A stretch of 64,000 nt of DNA from contig CM065647.1 of the NCBI GenBank assembly GCA_033220425.1, forward strand, positions 1,860,001-1,924,000, read 5' to 3'. Each line of letters opens with the position of its first letter. The stretch's first letter is position 1. This DNA is from Lepraria neglecta. Lineage: Eukaryota > Ascomycota > Lecanoromycetes > Lecanorales > Stereocaulaceae. The notes beneath the pieces are model-generated. The model worked only from the letters and a program-made list of their open reading frames with translations, was not told the DNA's origin and did no database searches. The translations under genes were made by a program, and so were the position numbers. Shown here piece by piece: positions 22,748-35,109 of this stretch.

Positions 22748-23968
22748 ATGGACGGATCAAAGCCAACGAAGTAAGCTCTCCGTTACTGAAAGAAAGTCTT
22801 ATCCAAGTACCAAGCTGATTCGCACCGTCCAAGGTTCCTGGACTCGCCATCATCCAGGGGACTGCTGCCCCAAGGCTATGCCAGTCAGCCAGAGTCGACA
22901 AGACTTCGAGATTTCCAGCCATGTCCAGATAACAGTGGATCACCCTCCACAAGCTATGGAGGCTCGTCTCCTTGGGGCCGTGACATAGATACCAAACGGC
23001 GCTACTCATACTCCCTGTCGAGGTCGCCGAGTATGCGATCATGGTCGTTCTGTTCCACCCTGAAGGCTGACTCTTCGTCGCGAAGAAATTCCGAGTATCA
23101 ACACAGCCCGCCCTCGTGCCATGGCAATGTCGGGAGCTACTTCCCGACCTCTACGTATCCACGAGAGCGTCATGGGACAGAACCCTGTCATGATCGTGAT
23201 ATCCACCTAGGTCCAGGACCACCGCAAAGCCCTGTCCATCAATTCGCTCTCGAAGTTCGGTCCCTACCTAAGAGGTCTGGTACGAAGAGTGGAATGGCAA
23301 GAGGTATCCAACTCCCACGGCCGAATGAGCATCAGACACAACCTGGGCTTGGACTCCCGTTCGAAGAGACGATTTCGTCCAGAAAAAGACGTCAGACTGT
23401 CTCGCAATTTGTTGTCCATCCCACCGACGACACGTCTCTGTCCACCAGATCGTTGCAGACCAATGATAGCACCCGCACCTCCTGGTCAGGCGAAGATGAA
23501 GACCGGAAGCACGAGCAGGCAATGGTGGCACACAAAGTTGCTGAGAGAAATCGCCGGCTTGAACAAGATGCCAAGAAAAAGGTCATTGAGCGGCTGCTTC
23601 CTGAAAGCTCTTTGGACAAGAAGAACAACAGATGGGGTAACACCAAGGCCGGGATCCTTGAGGGTGCCATCTTGGTCCTCGATGGTCTTCCTATGGAGAC
23701 CAAGGTCGAGGCAGTGAAGAACACACTCACGAAAAAGGATCGGGCAGCATTGGCTCACGAATGTGCTGAGACAAGGGCTGGACGTCGATGCCTAGGTGAA
23801 TGTGGTCTCGTTCAATTACCCTCGATGAATACACCACCGCCTAGCAACTATTCATCCCCAGGGGATAAAGGATTGGCTCCGCCTCTGACTGCGGATGAGA
23901 GATTGAGGTTGACCAACCCTTCAAGTCATCTCTGGATGGCACCTCTTGCGCCAGTTCATTACCAGTAG
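22748..23968 (+). CDS. Degenerate bHLH-like putative transcription factor
   Basis: Two exons, join(22748..22770, 22834..23968), give 385 residues; the start MDGSKPTK is placed at 22748, though an in-frame ATG at 22571 is possible. The N-terminal 210 residues are disordered (Ser, Pro, Arg). A segment near residues 230-290 (AHKVAERNRRLEQDAKKKV, then an Asn/Trp loop and GILEGAILVLDGL) resembles a basic helix-loop-helix: the H-x-x-x-E-R-x-R-R basic pattern is present, and the second helix ends in I-L-L hydrophobics. The loop is unusual, with NNRWGNTKAG where most bHLHs carry a Lys-Leu-Ser. I read this as a divergent bHLH regulator with low certainty; targets are unknown. The rest is low complexity, ending in a Pro/Leu-rich tail. 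Confidence 0.6.
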
Positions 23969-25571
23969 GGGAAGAATTTTGGTCTGATGGGTCATAAATT
24001 CATGAGCAGAATATCTTTGGACGAGGAAGTTGTAATGATAATAATGAATTTGCAGAATGGTATATCAAGTGTTTCAGCGGCATGTCATGATATGTCACGA
24101 GGCTGAGCGAAGTTGCAAGTGAGATTAGTCTAGGAAATATGAAAGTGTCTCAAGAAAGCATGTTCAGGAAAGGAAGCATCTTTGAGAAACCTGATGGCTC
24201 CATCTCTAACCAGATGTATCTGTTTCAACTGAGTTGAAAGGATGAATGTTAGCACGAGGAAGTTTCTGCCAGATTACCTCGCCTAGATCCCTGCATGTGG
24301 CGCAAGTCCCCTATAGGCAGATAAGCTTTGGACCTCTGTGTGTGATCTTGATTCCAGGTAACCTTGGCACAGGAGATGTTTCTACTGGTGACTCTAACAA
24401 GGATATCGAGCTAAGCTTGTGACCGCTGCTACACTTATAAGCTTGCCAATGTATACAATTTGACAAACAGATACGGCGAAGAGCCGGAGAAATGCCCATT
24501 GCAACGATTACCATCCTGGCAAGGAAGAATTCTTGCAAGACCAAAACACCGTTGCAGATAGATGCTTCTGCATACATGACACAGAAATCTTTGGAGGCAC
24601 ACTAGGCAGAGGTGACAGGTGCTTTCGAAGGCCAAGTTACTGAAACTGTCATCGGATTGCTCATGAGATCTCTCGATCAAATATAAGATGTAGCAAACAT
24701 CCAATATTGCCTTGCTGCCGGTGCGGACATCAAAAAGAAAGACGTTCATGGGTGATGTTGGTCACCCCGTGTGGTCTTGGACGCAGGGATATACAAAACG
24801 CAAATAAAAGAGGCTAAAACACTTAGGCAAGGATCGGGTTGAGAAGAGGAGGCTGCGGTAGTAGTATTACGAAGCAGCTATGCCGGAAGCCAATAAGGGA
24901 AATGGCTCTTGGTAGGACTGGAGAGGGCTGAAAAAGAGACGACGAAATTGATACTTCTTCACAGATGTCGAATCATACGATGCCCATGTTGTAAATTAAC
25001 CTCATCCAATTATTGCTTTGATATGTGTAAATTGGAAGATACTTTGCAATATGCATATCGTAGGGTTTTAATCAATTCTTTTTCATAATTAAGTACGGAG
25101 TAAGACAGAGCGGTTTATCTTAGAGAATAACGGCTTTCTTGCTAGCAAGAAAAGATATAGCAACGTATTGCGTACTCCTCCTAGCAAGAAGGGTCAACAT
25201 ATGGCCTCAATCCTCCCAGTGAACGAAGCTGCATGAAATATAGGAAGACGACGCTCGGCTACCCTAGATAAAAATGCTTGATTTTAGCCTGGTGCCAAGG
25301 CAACGCTTGGCTTCCTTCGGTCGACCAGGGGTCGATCAATCTACGAGCACCCTACGGAATACGGATGAACCTAATATTCAATTTCTTCAACGTCGCCAAC
25401 TGATTTCCCATTGCGTGGCCTCCAAACTCCCATATGATCCCGCGCTGAAAGGGCCGAAGAGAAGGACCTTTAAGCAGCAGGTTTCATCATCCTGCCTGGA
25501 ACAGAAGCATTTCGGTGGACACGGGATAGCTTCAGGCGAAGCGTCCGCCCCAGGACGCTCTCCTCAACACC
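23969..25571. other. Intergenic region
   Basis: 1603 bp between tandem plus-strand genes, AT-rich toward 25000-25150. Short frames on both strands lack conserved patterns. A promoter and 5' leader for the glycosyltransferase are expected at the right end. I see nothing else. Confidence 0.45.
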
Positions 25572-27083
<1,512 letters not shown>

Positions 27084-27802
27084 GCACCAACAACATACAC
27101 GCCTCAATCTTTGATAGACTCTGTTTTCTTACACTGGTCGAGTTTGCCAGAACCCACTCTTAGCAGTCGAATGGCTACACATCGCCAATGATACACAAGA
27201 GAAACAAGCGCTACATGCACGACGAGGGTCAAAGCCGGATCGGGATGTGGTGTCTTGAGGGGAGCGTAATGATGTGGACACATGTTTCTTCGAAATCATT
27301 TCTGGGCGTTTTGGGGCTCCTTCCCTCCCTTTCGATCTTGTACAGAATAGTTTTGTTCTTTTTGATTTCTGGTGCTACAGAGGCGGCATATGCTGAAGCT
27401 GTCGGGGACCGACGGCGTTCTTGGGTGTACATAGTCTAGCGTATCTTCGGGCTGTCGAAGACGCTGGCCTGAAAAGGGAACTAGAATATTGCGTACAACA
27501 TCATCATTGGTCTCGGAATACCTACATGGGCAAAGTGATAGCTACAAAACCTTGAAGTCACATCCTCTGCAAAGACACGAAACACAGAATTAAAGATACA
27601 AGCCATTCGAAGTATTTGCTGTGTAGTGCACCATCTAAGGGGTACTTTGTTGCATGAACACTCTTGAACGAACTGCTCAGAAAGATTCACAGGAGTTGTA
27701 AGGGTGGCTGATGAGAAGCTTAAGATTCTGACTTCTAGTAGCTATGGTAGGATTTGTTATGCAAGTAATCCAACGCGACTGGATTTACCCGCTGCAGCAC
27801 CA
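27084..27802. other. Convergent intergenic region
   Basis: 719 bp between the 3' ends of the glycosyltransferase and SPF45 genes. A plus-strand frame at 27188-27439 has a hydrophobic stretch but no start context or family and is probably 3' UTR. Nothing else is seen. Confidence 0.45.
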
Positions 27803-29689
27803 CTATTCGTAGATACCTTCCTCGAATTTCTCGATATCAAAGAACCTCGCTATGATAGCGTTACCATTGAAAATCCTTCCTTCAAGTGCATTCACCGCCT
27901 ACAAGGGATCAGCGCTTTATTCAAGGCAGCAATGTACATGTTACATACCCTCAATGCTGATAATTGACTGGTGAATTTGACGAAGACTGGGGCTCTGGAA
28001 CGGTTGCTGCGGTCTATGAAGACTCTCTCAACGCGTCCATACTGTAAAAGGTTAGCAATAGAGGTATGCAGCAACAAAGTCAAAGTGCTGACCTTCTCTC
28101 CACACTCCTCTCCTATTTCCTGCATCAAGCCTCCATCATCTGCGCCCTCCATTTCGGCATCGAGATCTATGTCATCTACCATTCCGCGCAGAATCACAAC
28201 CTCGCTCATAGCACCAAATTTGCCCTCTTCGGTCTCAGCACCAGCGCCGCCCTTCTTCCTACCCCCAATGATCTTGCCCTGGCCGCCCGGTCCCACAAAG
28301 CCGCCGCCTTCGGAGTCTGGCTTCTTCTTCTGCTTTTTGACTTGCACGCGCAACGGGTTCACGATACCAGATTCACTGGCACCAAGCCCAGAGCCTTTGC
28401 TCCAGCCATACTTTGACATCAGACGTTCTGCGAACCCTTTTTGGCCTGGTCGAAGAGAACGTGGGCCGGTATCCGAGGCTGCTTCATCTTCTCCTTGCTC
28501 GGTCTGGAGGGCGTCTTCCAATTCTACCTCCGAGGCCGGTATTTCGGATGGGGCGGCTGGAAGGTTGTATCGAACTGGCGCTCTTGATATACTTGGTGCT
28601 GGCGCTACTTTATTTGTTGAGGGCGGTGTTGGCTGCGTGGGGTGTGGTTCGTCTCGAGGTTGAGGTGGAGTTGGAGGTGGGGGTGTTGGTGGTAGAGGTA
28701 GAGGGGGATGTTGGTCACCTTGATGAAGATCGGATGCTTGGCCGGAGAAAGCCTTTTGAGAAAGACGCATGCGGCGCGCATAAGCATCTTCGCCGGTGGG
28801 GTCATTTGGCACATTAATAGGCTGGGGAGCTTGTGGCGGCTTATCACCATCATCGAAGGACGGAGGCGCAAATGACAAGCCAGGAGGAGCAAATTGCTCT
28901 GTATTCAGGTTAGCTCCTGTACGCAGACGGCGAAGGGAACATACTATTCATTTGAGGCCTGCGACGATCGCTTGAGCTATCCGAGTCGCTGTCACGTCTC
29001 CTTGCCATGCGATGAGCAAAGAGCTTGTTCTTCCATTCTCTGATTTCCATTATCTTCTCATCGCTATGTTTGTAGTCCTCATAGTTGTTTGGCCGTGATG
29101 CATCATAGATATCATCCCAATTCTGGGGCACATGAGACTCTTCTTTGTTCTTCTTTCGCTTCTTCCGACCACCTCGCTGTCGTTTCTCGCCTCCGTAGAA
29201 CCCATTGACATCATTGTCTTCTCCTTCTGCAGTCCAATCTGCGAGCGTAGTCTTGGCTGGGGGGCGGGTCGTGCTCGTTGTTGGGTCGGCAGCGGTCGAC
29301 TCTGACGGGGTGGCTGATGGAGCTGCTGCCGGAGCTCGCTGCAACGATGATTTTGGTTTTGGTTTCTGAGCTGAGAGTTGTGGTCGCTTTGTTGGTTGAA
29401 ATCGTAGAGCGGCTGTTCAGTGCAAGAAATCGCAGGAAACCGTGAGCCAACCCAGTCCGCAAATACAATGACCTCATATAGAGATAGGCTGATATCTACC
29501 GGCACTTATCTGTTGCTTCTCTGCGGTCTCTCGATCTTGCTGAAGTTCATCCCCAGCGGGTTGCTTGAACACCACCGGGGCTCGTGATATTGTGCCAGAT
29601 GCAGAATCCTTGTTAGATGAGGGATCCAGGAGGTTGGCGTAGAGCGAGAGTCCAGGCCGTGAAGGCCTGGCTGTGGTATCGGGTGCCAT
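27803..29689 (-). CDS. SPF45: Splicing factor 45 homologue (G-patch and RRM)
   Basis: Five exons, join(29689..29500, 29412..28945, 28898..28093, 28041..27949, 27898..27803), give 550 residues. The N-terminal half is basic and Ser/Arg/Pro-rich, with WDDIYDASRPNNYEDY, a conserved SPF45 block. A Pro-rich stretch precedes the G-patch near residue 365 (FAERLMSKYGWSKGSGLG). The C-terminus is a U2AF-homology type RRM: EECGEKYGRVERVFI, VFVKF and FNGNAIIARFFD. Human SPF45 (RBM17) and plant DRT111 share this G-patch plus UHM layout, act in 3' splice-site choice and also affect DNA-damage responses. The last two small exons encode most of the RRM, so it is missed in single frames. It shares a 375-bp promoter with the Pcs60-type gene. 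Confidence 0.92.
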
Positions 29690-30064
29690 TATGGTAGACG
29701 GTAAAATGAAATTATAAACGTGGCAGGACGAATGAAGGAGTATTGAAGAAGTGGTTCATATAATCAAGTACGAGGAGAGCCTTGAACGTCCAGCTCGCAG
29801 CCAAGTTTAGCCGAGCCGGCTACAAATCTCCGGGAAATAAATTTCCTAGCGCCCGTTAAAGCCGCCTTTTGCCAGTGCTCCAAGCTTCAAATCCCTGCCT
29901 AAGATGGACAGCCGTATTTTGGCGCTCTACGTCACCTGTAAGAGACCACCCAAGAGCCAATTACCTTAGATCGCGTGTGCTTTCATGGTGTATTCTATCA
30001 AGTCTTGTACAGTAGCCAGCTCAGCATCTTACTGTTCTTCTTCTTGTACATAGCTACGGCAATA
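29690..30064. promoter_or_regulatory. Shared divergent promoter region
   Basis: 375 bp between the start codons of SPF45 (minus) and the Pcs60-type ligase (plus). Contains both promoters; no named factor site is evident. An in-frame ATG at 29975 would add 30 hydrophobic residues to the ligase and is not preferred. Confidence 0.45.
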
Positions 30065-31761
30065 ATGGCTACTCTCTCGACCACACTTCCGATCACCGGA
30101 GGAACTGCCATTATCATTCCAAACAAGCCCAATCCTTTGACTATCTCATACGAACAGCTCAACTCTCATGTGTCAGCCTTTCAAAGGAAACTTGCACAAT
30201 TGGGCATCGCTCCTCAAAACGCTGTTTCCATTGCTTTACCCAATTCGTACGAATTTATCGTCGCCTTTCTAGCTGCTTCATGGCAGCGCGCAATTGCCGC
30301 TCCTCTCAACCCAGCGTATAGACAAGACGAATTTGAGTTCTATATCGACGACCTCAGCTCAGCCCTCGCCCTCGTGCCGCGAGACTCATTTCGCAACGAT
30401 GGACCTGCAGTGCGTGCAGCACGAAATCACAAAGCTGCCATTGCCGAGTGCTACTGGAATGGCCATGAGGTAGCATTGGATATCAAGGATCAGGGAAAGC
30501 TGTCGGGCAAAGGCGACCAGGCGGTTCAAAAGGCACAGCAAGATGATATCGCGCTTGTTTTACATACATCTGGTACAACAGGAAGGCCAAAGGCGGTGCG
30601 TAGCAAGCTAGCATGTTGTGGCGACTCGCAAGAAAGCTGGGCTAACGGCTCCGCAGGTGCCTCTTACGCATCGGAACCTGACGAGGACAATGAGTACGTA
30701 AACTGCTTTCCTCTAAAGGTAAGAAACTGATGGACTCAGAAAACATTCAACTCACCTATAAATTGGCGTCGGAGGATCGGACACTCCTGGTCATGCCTCT
30801 TTTCCATGTGCATGGACTCCTTGCCGGCTTCCTGGCCCCCCTTTTCTCCAAAGGTTCTGTGATAGTGCCCATGCGCTTCTCTGCCTCCGAATTCTGGGAC
30901 AACTTTATCACCTACAAGGCCAATTGGTATACCGCAGTTCCGACGATCCATCAAATCTTACTTCGGAATCCACCTCCTTCCAAAGTACCCAAAATCCGGT
31001 TTATACGGTCGTGCTCTTCTCCATTATCCCCGAGGACTTTCCACCAACTGGAAAAGGCTTTCAATGCTCCAGTTCTGGAGGCTTACGCAATGACTGAAGG
31101 CGCTCACCAGATGACGTCAAACCCGCTCCCACCAGCTAAGAGGTTTCCGGGTAGCGTGGGCCTCGGGCAGGGGGTTGAGGTCAAAATTCTTGACCAAAAG
31201 GGCGTGGAGGTTTCCCAAGGAAGTGAGGCTGAGATCTGTGTTCGTGGCGAGAATGTTACCAAAGGATATCTCAACAACCCCGAAGCTAATAAGACTTCGT
31301 TCACAAAAGAGGGCTTCTTTAGAACTGGCGATCAAGGCAAACAGGACGAGGATGGATACGTTATCATTACCGGTAGAATCAAGGAGCTCATTAACAAAGG
31401 CGGTGAGAAGATCAGTCCTGTCGAGATTGATAATGTTATTGCACAGAACCCGTCAGTCAGAGAGGCTGTTTCCTTTGCCATTGATGATGAGATGTACGGG
31501 CAAGATATTGGCTTGGCAGTAATCCTGAAAGATGGAGAAAAGACGACTCCAGATGATTTGCGCAAATGGATTACTACCAAAGTGGCGAAGTTCAAGGTGC
31601 CTAAGCAGGTATGTGACGTGAAGACTCTAGCATATCCCGTCCACTGACGATTCCAGATTTTCTTAACGGAAAACATGCCCAAAACGGCAACAGGGAAGGT
31701 CCAGCGGAGGATGGTGGCGGAAGCTATGCTCAAGCAACAGAAGCCCAAGGCCAAGCTGTGA
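30065..31761 (+). CDS. PCS60: Peroxisomal acyl/oxalyl-CoA synthetase (Pcs60 type)
   Basis: Four exons, join(30065..30595, 30657..30693, 30740..31608, 31657..31761), give 513 residues. It is an ANL-superfamily adenylating enzyme: the P-loop HTSGTTGRPKA spans the first intron, MPLFHVHG, the YAMTEGAHQM A5 motif, FRTGDQG, GRIKELINKGGEKI and the terminal KTATGKVQRR with the catalytic Lys. The C-terminal tripeptide AKL is a PTS1 peroxisome signal. Yeast Pcs60 and plant AAE3 are oxalyl-CoA synthetases that degrade oxalate, so that is the likely substrate; a medium-chain fatty acid is the alternative. Exon 2 is only 37 nt and supplies VPLTHRNLTRTM, restoring the family sequence exactly. The start at 30065 lacks the 30-residue hydrophobic extension available upstream. 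A hAT element begins 12 bp past the stop. Confidence 0.93.
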
Positions 31762-31765
31762 CCTA

Positions 31766-31773
31766 GTCGCGAA
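31766..31773. repeat. Left 8-bp target-site duplication GTCGCGAA
   Basis: The eight bases before the element, GTCGCGAA, match the eight bases after it at 32558-32565. An 8-bp duplication is the hallmark of hAT transposition. It lies four bases past the Pcs60-type stop codon. Confidence 0.9.
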
Positions 31774-32557
31774 CAGCATTCCCAATGGTATATGTAGTGC
31801 AGTGTGAAGCCAATACGCACTAAACCATCTATTTTTGAGCGAATATCACGTGGTATCGTCCAAATACGCACTACACCACATAAACCAGTGGTGTCTGACG
31901 TCATATGATGTTTTAGTGGTGCTTATCGGCCAAAGGCTCATGTAGAGACCTCATATCGCTCTCCTACCACCCCTATACGCCTCAATTCTCGCCGTTGAAC
32001 CTCGTCGTCGCTAGGCTGACGTCGTATAATGCTTCCTGGGTTTTATACTTCAGGCTTCCTTTCATCGCGATATCGAGTCTTATAGGGTAAGCCATAGCTT
32101 GATGGAGCATGAATACTTGGTTGTGGACTCTGACATCGTTGACGGCTGTGGCTTGCTTGCTGGCTCGCTTGCTGGCTCGTCTGGCTTGCTCTTATGACGT
32201 CGGAGCTATTACTAGGCAAATCTCTTGGCTCTGAGAGCTCTGAGTCGTCATCTGAAAGCATAGTGGAGCGATAGCGATGAAAATGGTGGAATTTAATATC
32301 TGGTCGAGAAAGATTCAAACCCTTTTTTGCTTACTAATCGCTTTTCTGCCAGATTTGACCAATCAGAAGCGTCTATTCCTGAACAGCTTCTATCTATGCA
32401 CTATATGCACTTAAGGCACCATATATACCAATGGTGCCTCAGATCCATTACGCACTATACCAGAACACCGCGAAAGCGATACCACACCACCTCAGAAGTG
32501 ATACGCACTATTTAAACCGGCGGTATCGGTGTAGTGCGTATACCATTGGGAATGCTG
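31774..32557. mobile_element. Non-autonomous hAT element (MITE-like), 784 bp
   Basis: The ends are perfect 19-bp inverted repeats, CAGCATTCCCAATGGTATA, opening with CAG as many hAT ends do, and are flanked by the perfect 8-bp duplication GTCGCGAA. Five copies of TACGCACTA or its reverse (31814, 31865, 32449, 32502 and 32532) cluster in the subterminal 100-110 bp, as expected for transposase-binding repeats. The interior lacks any transposase; a 91-codon minus-strand frame at 32043-32318 is Ser/Gln-rich and could be a leftover N-terminal fragment. The intact ends and identical flanks suggest a fairly recent insertion. It lies in the 3' UTR of the Pcs60-type gene. Confidence 0.88.
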
Positions 32558-32565
32558 GTCGCGAA
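32558..32565. repeat. Right 8-bp target-site duplication GTCGCGAA
   Basis: Exact copy of the left flank at 31766-31773. Joining the two flanks without the element predicts the empty site running from the Pcs60-type stop codon into TTGTAGATTC. Confidence 0.9.
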
Positions 32566-32788
32566 TTGTAGATTCATCGCCAAGAAGATCTGTCATTATC
32601 TACAAATTCTTCAAATGCTGGCAAGTAAATCACCAGCTCCGCGCCTTGAGTGCTGTACATAGTTTTATGAATCTCGTTTTCAACCTGGTAATCTTGCAAA
32701 TTGGCACAAAGGCTGGTTCTGAGGAAGCAAAATTCCGTGGACATCAAATAGTGGTGTTTCAGACAGGACGCTGAGGCCAATAGAGTCT

Positions 32789-33379
32789 CTATAATGCTTG
32801 CCTGAATGCAGATTTGAACTGCGCTAGTCAATACTATATAACTTGGACCTTTTAGGTCACTTGACTTACTGGATAGATCTGCACTTTGTCCCAATCCCAA
32901 ACACCCGATTTATAGTAGATGTCCTCTTGCAATGCTTTGACTACCTCCTCCCTTGACTCAGCCAATGCAAGCATTACACTCCCTTTCATCTTCGGACCTT
33001 CAGCATCCTTAGGCACTTCCTCTAGCATGGCTCCTAGTATCTCCCGTCAACAATAAGGGCGAGATGCAGTGAAATTGGAATAAGTAAACAAAGACGTACC
33101 TCCGAGCTTCCAGAAACCACTTTCCACACTAGGAGTCAAAGCTTTGAGGTGGTCCCTGGTCTTTGTTACAGGTCTGACTGTCTGCTCAACGGTCGATGGT
33201 GGCACTCACGTTCGTACTTCCATCCTTTTTGGAAGCATGCCCTCGTGATCCGGAATTATCACTATCCATTCGTGCTTCTGCTTCGTTGCTGCCGCTGAAG
33301 ACATTCTGCGTGCGAGCGTACGAACAGAAAATCGATCTGTTTTCAGGATTGATGATGTTCGCAACGAGCGAGTAATCAT
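32789..33379 (-). CDS. YciI-like (YCII-related) protein
   Basis: Four small exons, join(33379..33210, 33155..33100, 33033..32870, 32818..32789), give 139 residues. The core matches the YCII-related fold: KHEWIVIIPDHEGMLPKRM, then RTDHLKALTP, GFWKLGGAML, KGSVMLALAESREEV and the closing DIYYKSGVWDWDKVQIYPF. Members are small dimeric ferredoxin-like proteins, some with peroxidase-like activity in bacteria, mostly uncharacterised in fungi. The first 25 residues are rich in Arg, Ser, Thr and Leu with no acids but one Asp, like a mitochondrial presequence; a second Met at residue 26 (MSSAAATKQ) would give a cytosolic form. The gene is invisible to long-frame searches because all four exons are small. 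It converges on the Pcs60-type gene across the hAT insertion. Confidence 0.85.
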
Positions 33380-33625
33380 GTCAAAGCAAAGAGTATTTGA
33401 ATTGTAGTATTTTTGAGTTCAAACCCGGATGCACTTATTGGTAGCAGGCTTAATGCCTTGGTGATAGTCTTGAGGCAGGCGCAGGAAGCTAGAGACTAGG
33501 AGGGTTCACCCCCTCGTCAACATCAAAAAAAGTTCATAATACCCCGGAACGGCCCCGGAACGCGGGCACCGGAGCCGCCCGTAGATCCCCCATTAATTAG
33601 GAGCTAAGTACGCTATTTACATGAT
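33380..33625. other. YciI-like gene promoter and Tc1/mariner left flank
   Basis: 246 bp between the YciI-like start codon and the end of the transposase relic. A GC-rich stretch near 33540-33585 (CCCCGGAACGG repeated as CCCCGGAACGC) may be part of a transposon end, but no matching inverted copy is seen on the right. Confidence 0.4.
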
Positions 33626-34601
33626 TTACCAGCCCGTACGTGCCCCCTTGCCCTGTATACAGTCCCAATGTCTCTGGGGCATACTATGGACCTGCTCGTT
33701 AATAGATGGGATAGTAATCTTCTCCCAGCCCTCTATTAGCAGCTCTTTTAGGGACTGATCATCTCAATAGGGGCGCTTTTGCACATTTAACTTAGGCGCC
33801 TGCCAGCAGTTCTTAATAGGGGCAAAATCGGGCGACTCAGCGCAATTGAAATACGTCTCCAGGCTAATATCCTTCTTCCAGCGCGCCACGGGGTTATTTT
33901 CTTTAGCAGCGGGGCCCTTACTATACCCCGAGTCACCGTCCTCCTGCAGTATAAAATCGTCCCCTCATTCGACCTATCTTCAGACGTAGGGCTCTAGAAT
34001 TTGGTCGATATAGACCCTATGGCTTATTTTGCCGTTGCTATTGGTAGGGACCTCGTACAATATAAGTTTCGACTTGAAATTATACCCAATTGCAGCCTAT
34101 GCGTGTACCCGGGGGCGCTTTTTTTCAGGGGGAGGGCTGCGGCGTTGAATATTATCCCAGTGATATCGTATAGCTGTCCCCCACTTGCGCGCTATCCAGA
34201 GGTGCCCTTCGGGGTTATAGCTAGCGTGTACCTCGTCACTAAAGCGTACCCTTTCCCAGTCCTCCGGCTTAGGGTATTTGGCGTATATATCCCCCGCCCA
34301 CTTCTCGCGTTTTTGTGTTAGGCGCTCCGGGAGGTGCTCTTTCAGCGCTGAAAGGTGCTTGCTATAGGTCAGGGCATCGCGTATAGTCCGCTGGAGCGCT
34401 AGCCTGGAAACCTCGAAGTCCATAGTCCAAGATATGGCCTCCTAGGGCATCCCTTTAGCCTCGCCTATTCTCTTCTAATAGGTGGTCTATCTCCCGGACG
34501 TTAGCGCCGGTAAGCTTAAGGGGTCGCCCCCGGGTCCTATTGTTGCCCTCTCGGTGCTGTTTAGTCCCCGAGAGTACTGCATCGCGACGGCGAGGAGCCA
34601 T
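33626..34601 (-). pseudogene. Decayed Tc1/mariner (IS630-like) transposase
   Basis: Minus-strand remains of a Tc1-like DDE transposase, from an ATG at 34601 to a final stop at 33626. A helix-turn-helix with GRPLKLTGANVREIDHLL comes first, then one apparent frameshift, then an open stretch (34097-34423) with LALQRTIRDALTYSKHL and RVRFSDEV (first catalytic Asp). Further on LQEDGDSGY (second Asp) and SPDFAPIKNCW (third acidic site) are visible. At least four in-frame stops interrupt it; one replaces the Trp expected after VHA and another the Trp expected in GMPWEAI, TGG to TAG changes of the RIP type. The copy is inactive. I could not find its terminal inverted repeats or a TA duplication, so element ends are undefined. 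Confidence 0.82.
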
Positions 34602-35109
34602 TGGTACAGTGACATCTACAGCCTACAGAATTCCCTATCTATCTATATACCTGATACGTATCCCCTAAGCCCATGGGCCCCATTCCTGACCCAATTGGCG
34701 CGGTAATATCGATATTTAGCAACAGATGCGGCGAAATTTTCGGTAGGGCTGAGGTCTGAGGCCTGCTTGGCACTCAATACTAGCGCAATTGAAGACTTTT
34801 GGTGTCAATCTCCGTAGTATAATACCATTGGCTTTTGTTCCGTCGGTCAGCAATCCTTCGCATGCACATTGAGGCCGAGTCAAGGCCCCATTTATTGCCT
34901 GTGCTCAGCCCCTCGCCCCACGTGACAGTAGGTTTTTCGCAAAAAATTACTGTCATGTGACCTGGCACTCTTTACCTGAAAAGTTCGTCCTCTTGACTAC
35001 AATTATAAAGGATGGGTTAGATACCGAAAGATCCATCTTTGGTACGTAATGCAGTCTAAACTTTCCTCACGCTAACCTTGTGTATTAGGCATTGAGTGAG
35101 GTAGCAACT
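34602..35109. other. Intergenic, 3' of the casein-kinase-like gene
   Basis: 508 bp between the transposase relic and the casein-kinase-like stop. It includes part of the transposon flank on the left and a strong inverted repeat at 34919-34959. No gene is supported. Confidence 0.45.
34919..34959. repeat. Inverted repeat with 12-bp arms
   Basis: Arms CACGTGACAGTA (34919-34930) and TACTGTCATGTG (34948-34959) pair with one G-T mismatch around a 17-nt AT-rich loop. It could be a hairpin in the 3' region of the casein-kinase-like gene, or a relic of a small transposon end. Confidence 0.65.

Noticed and set aside
32043-32318. 91-codon frame inside the hAT element as a gene
   Set aside because: Low-complexity Ser/Gln-rich, inside a non-autonomous element; at most a transposase leftover.
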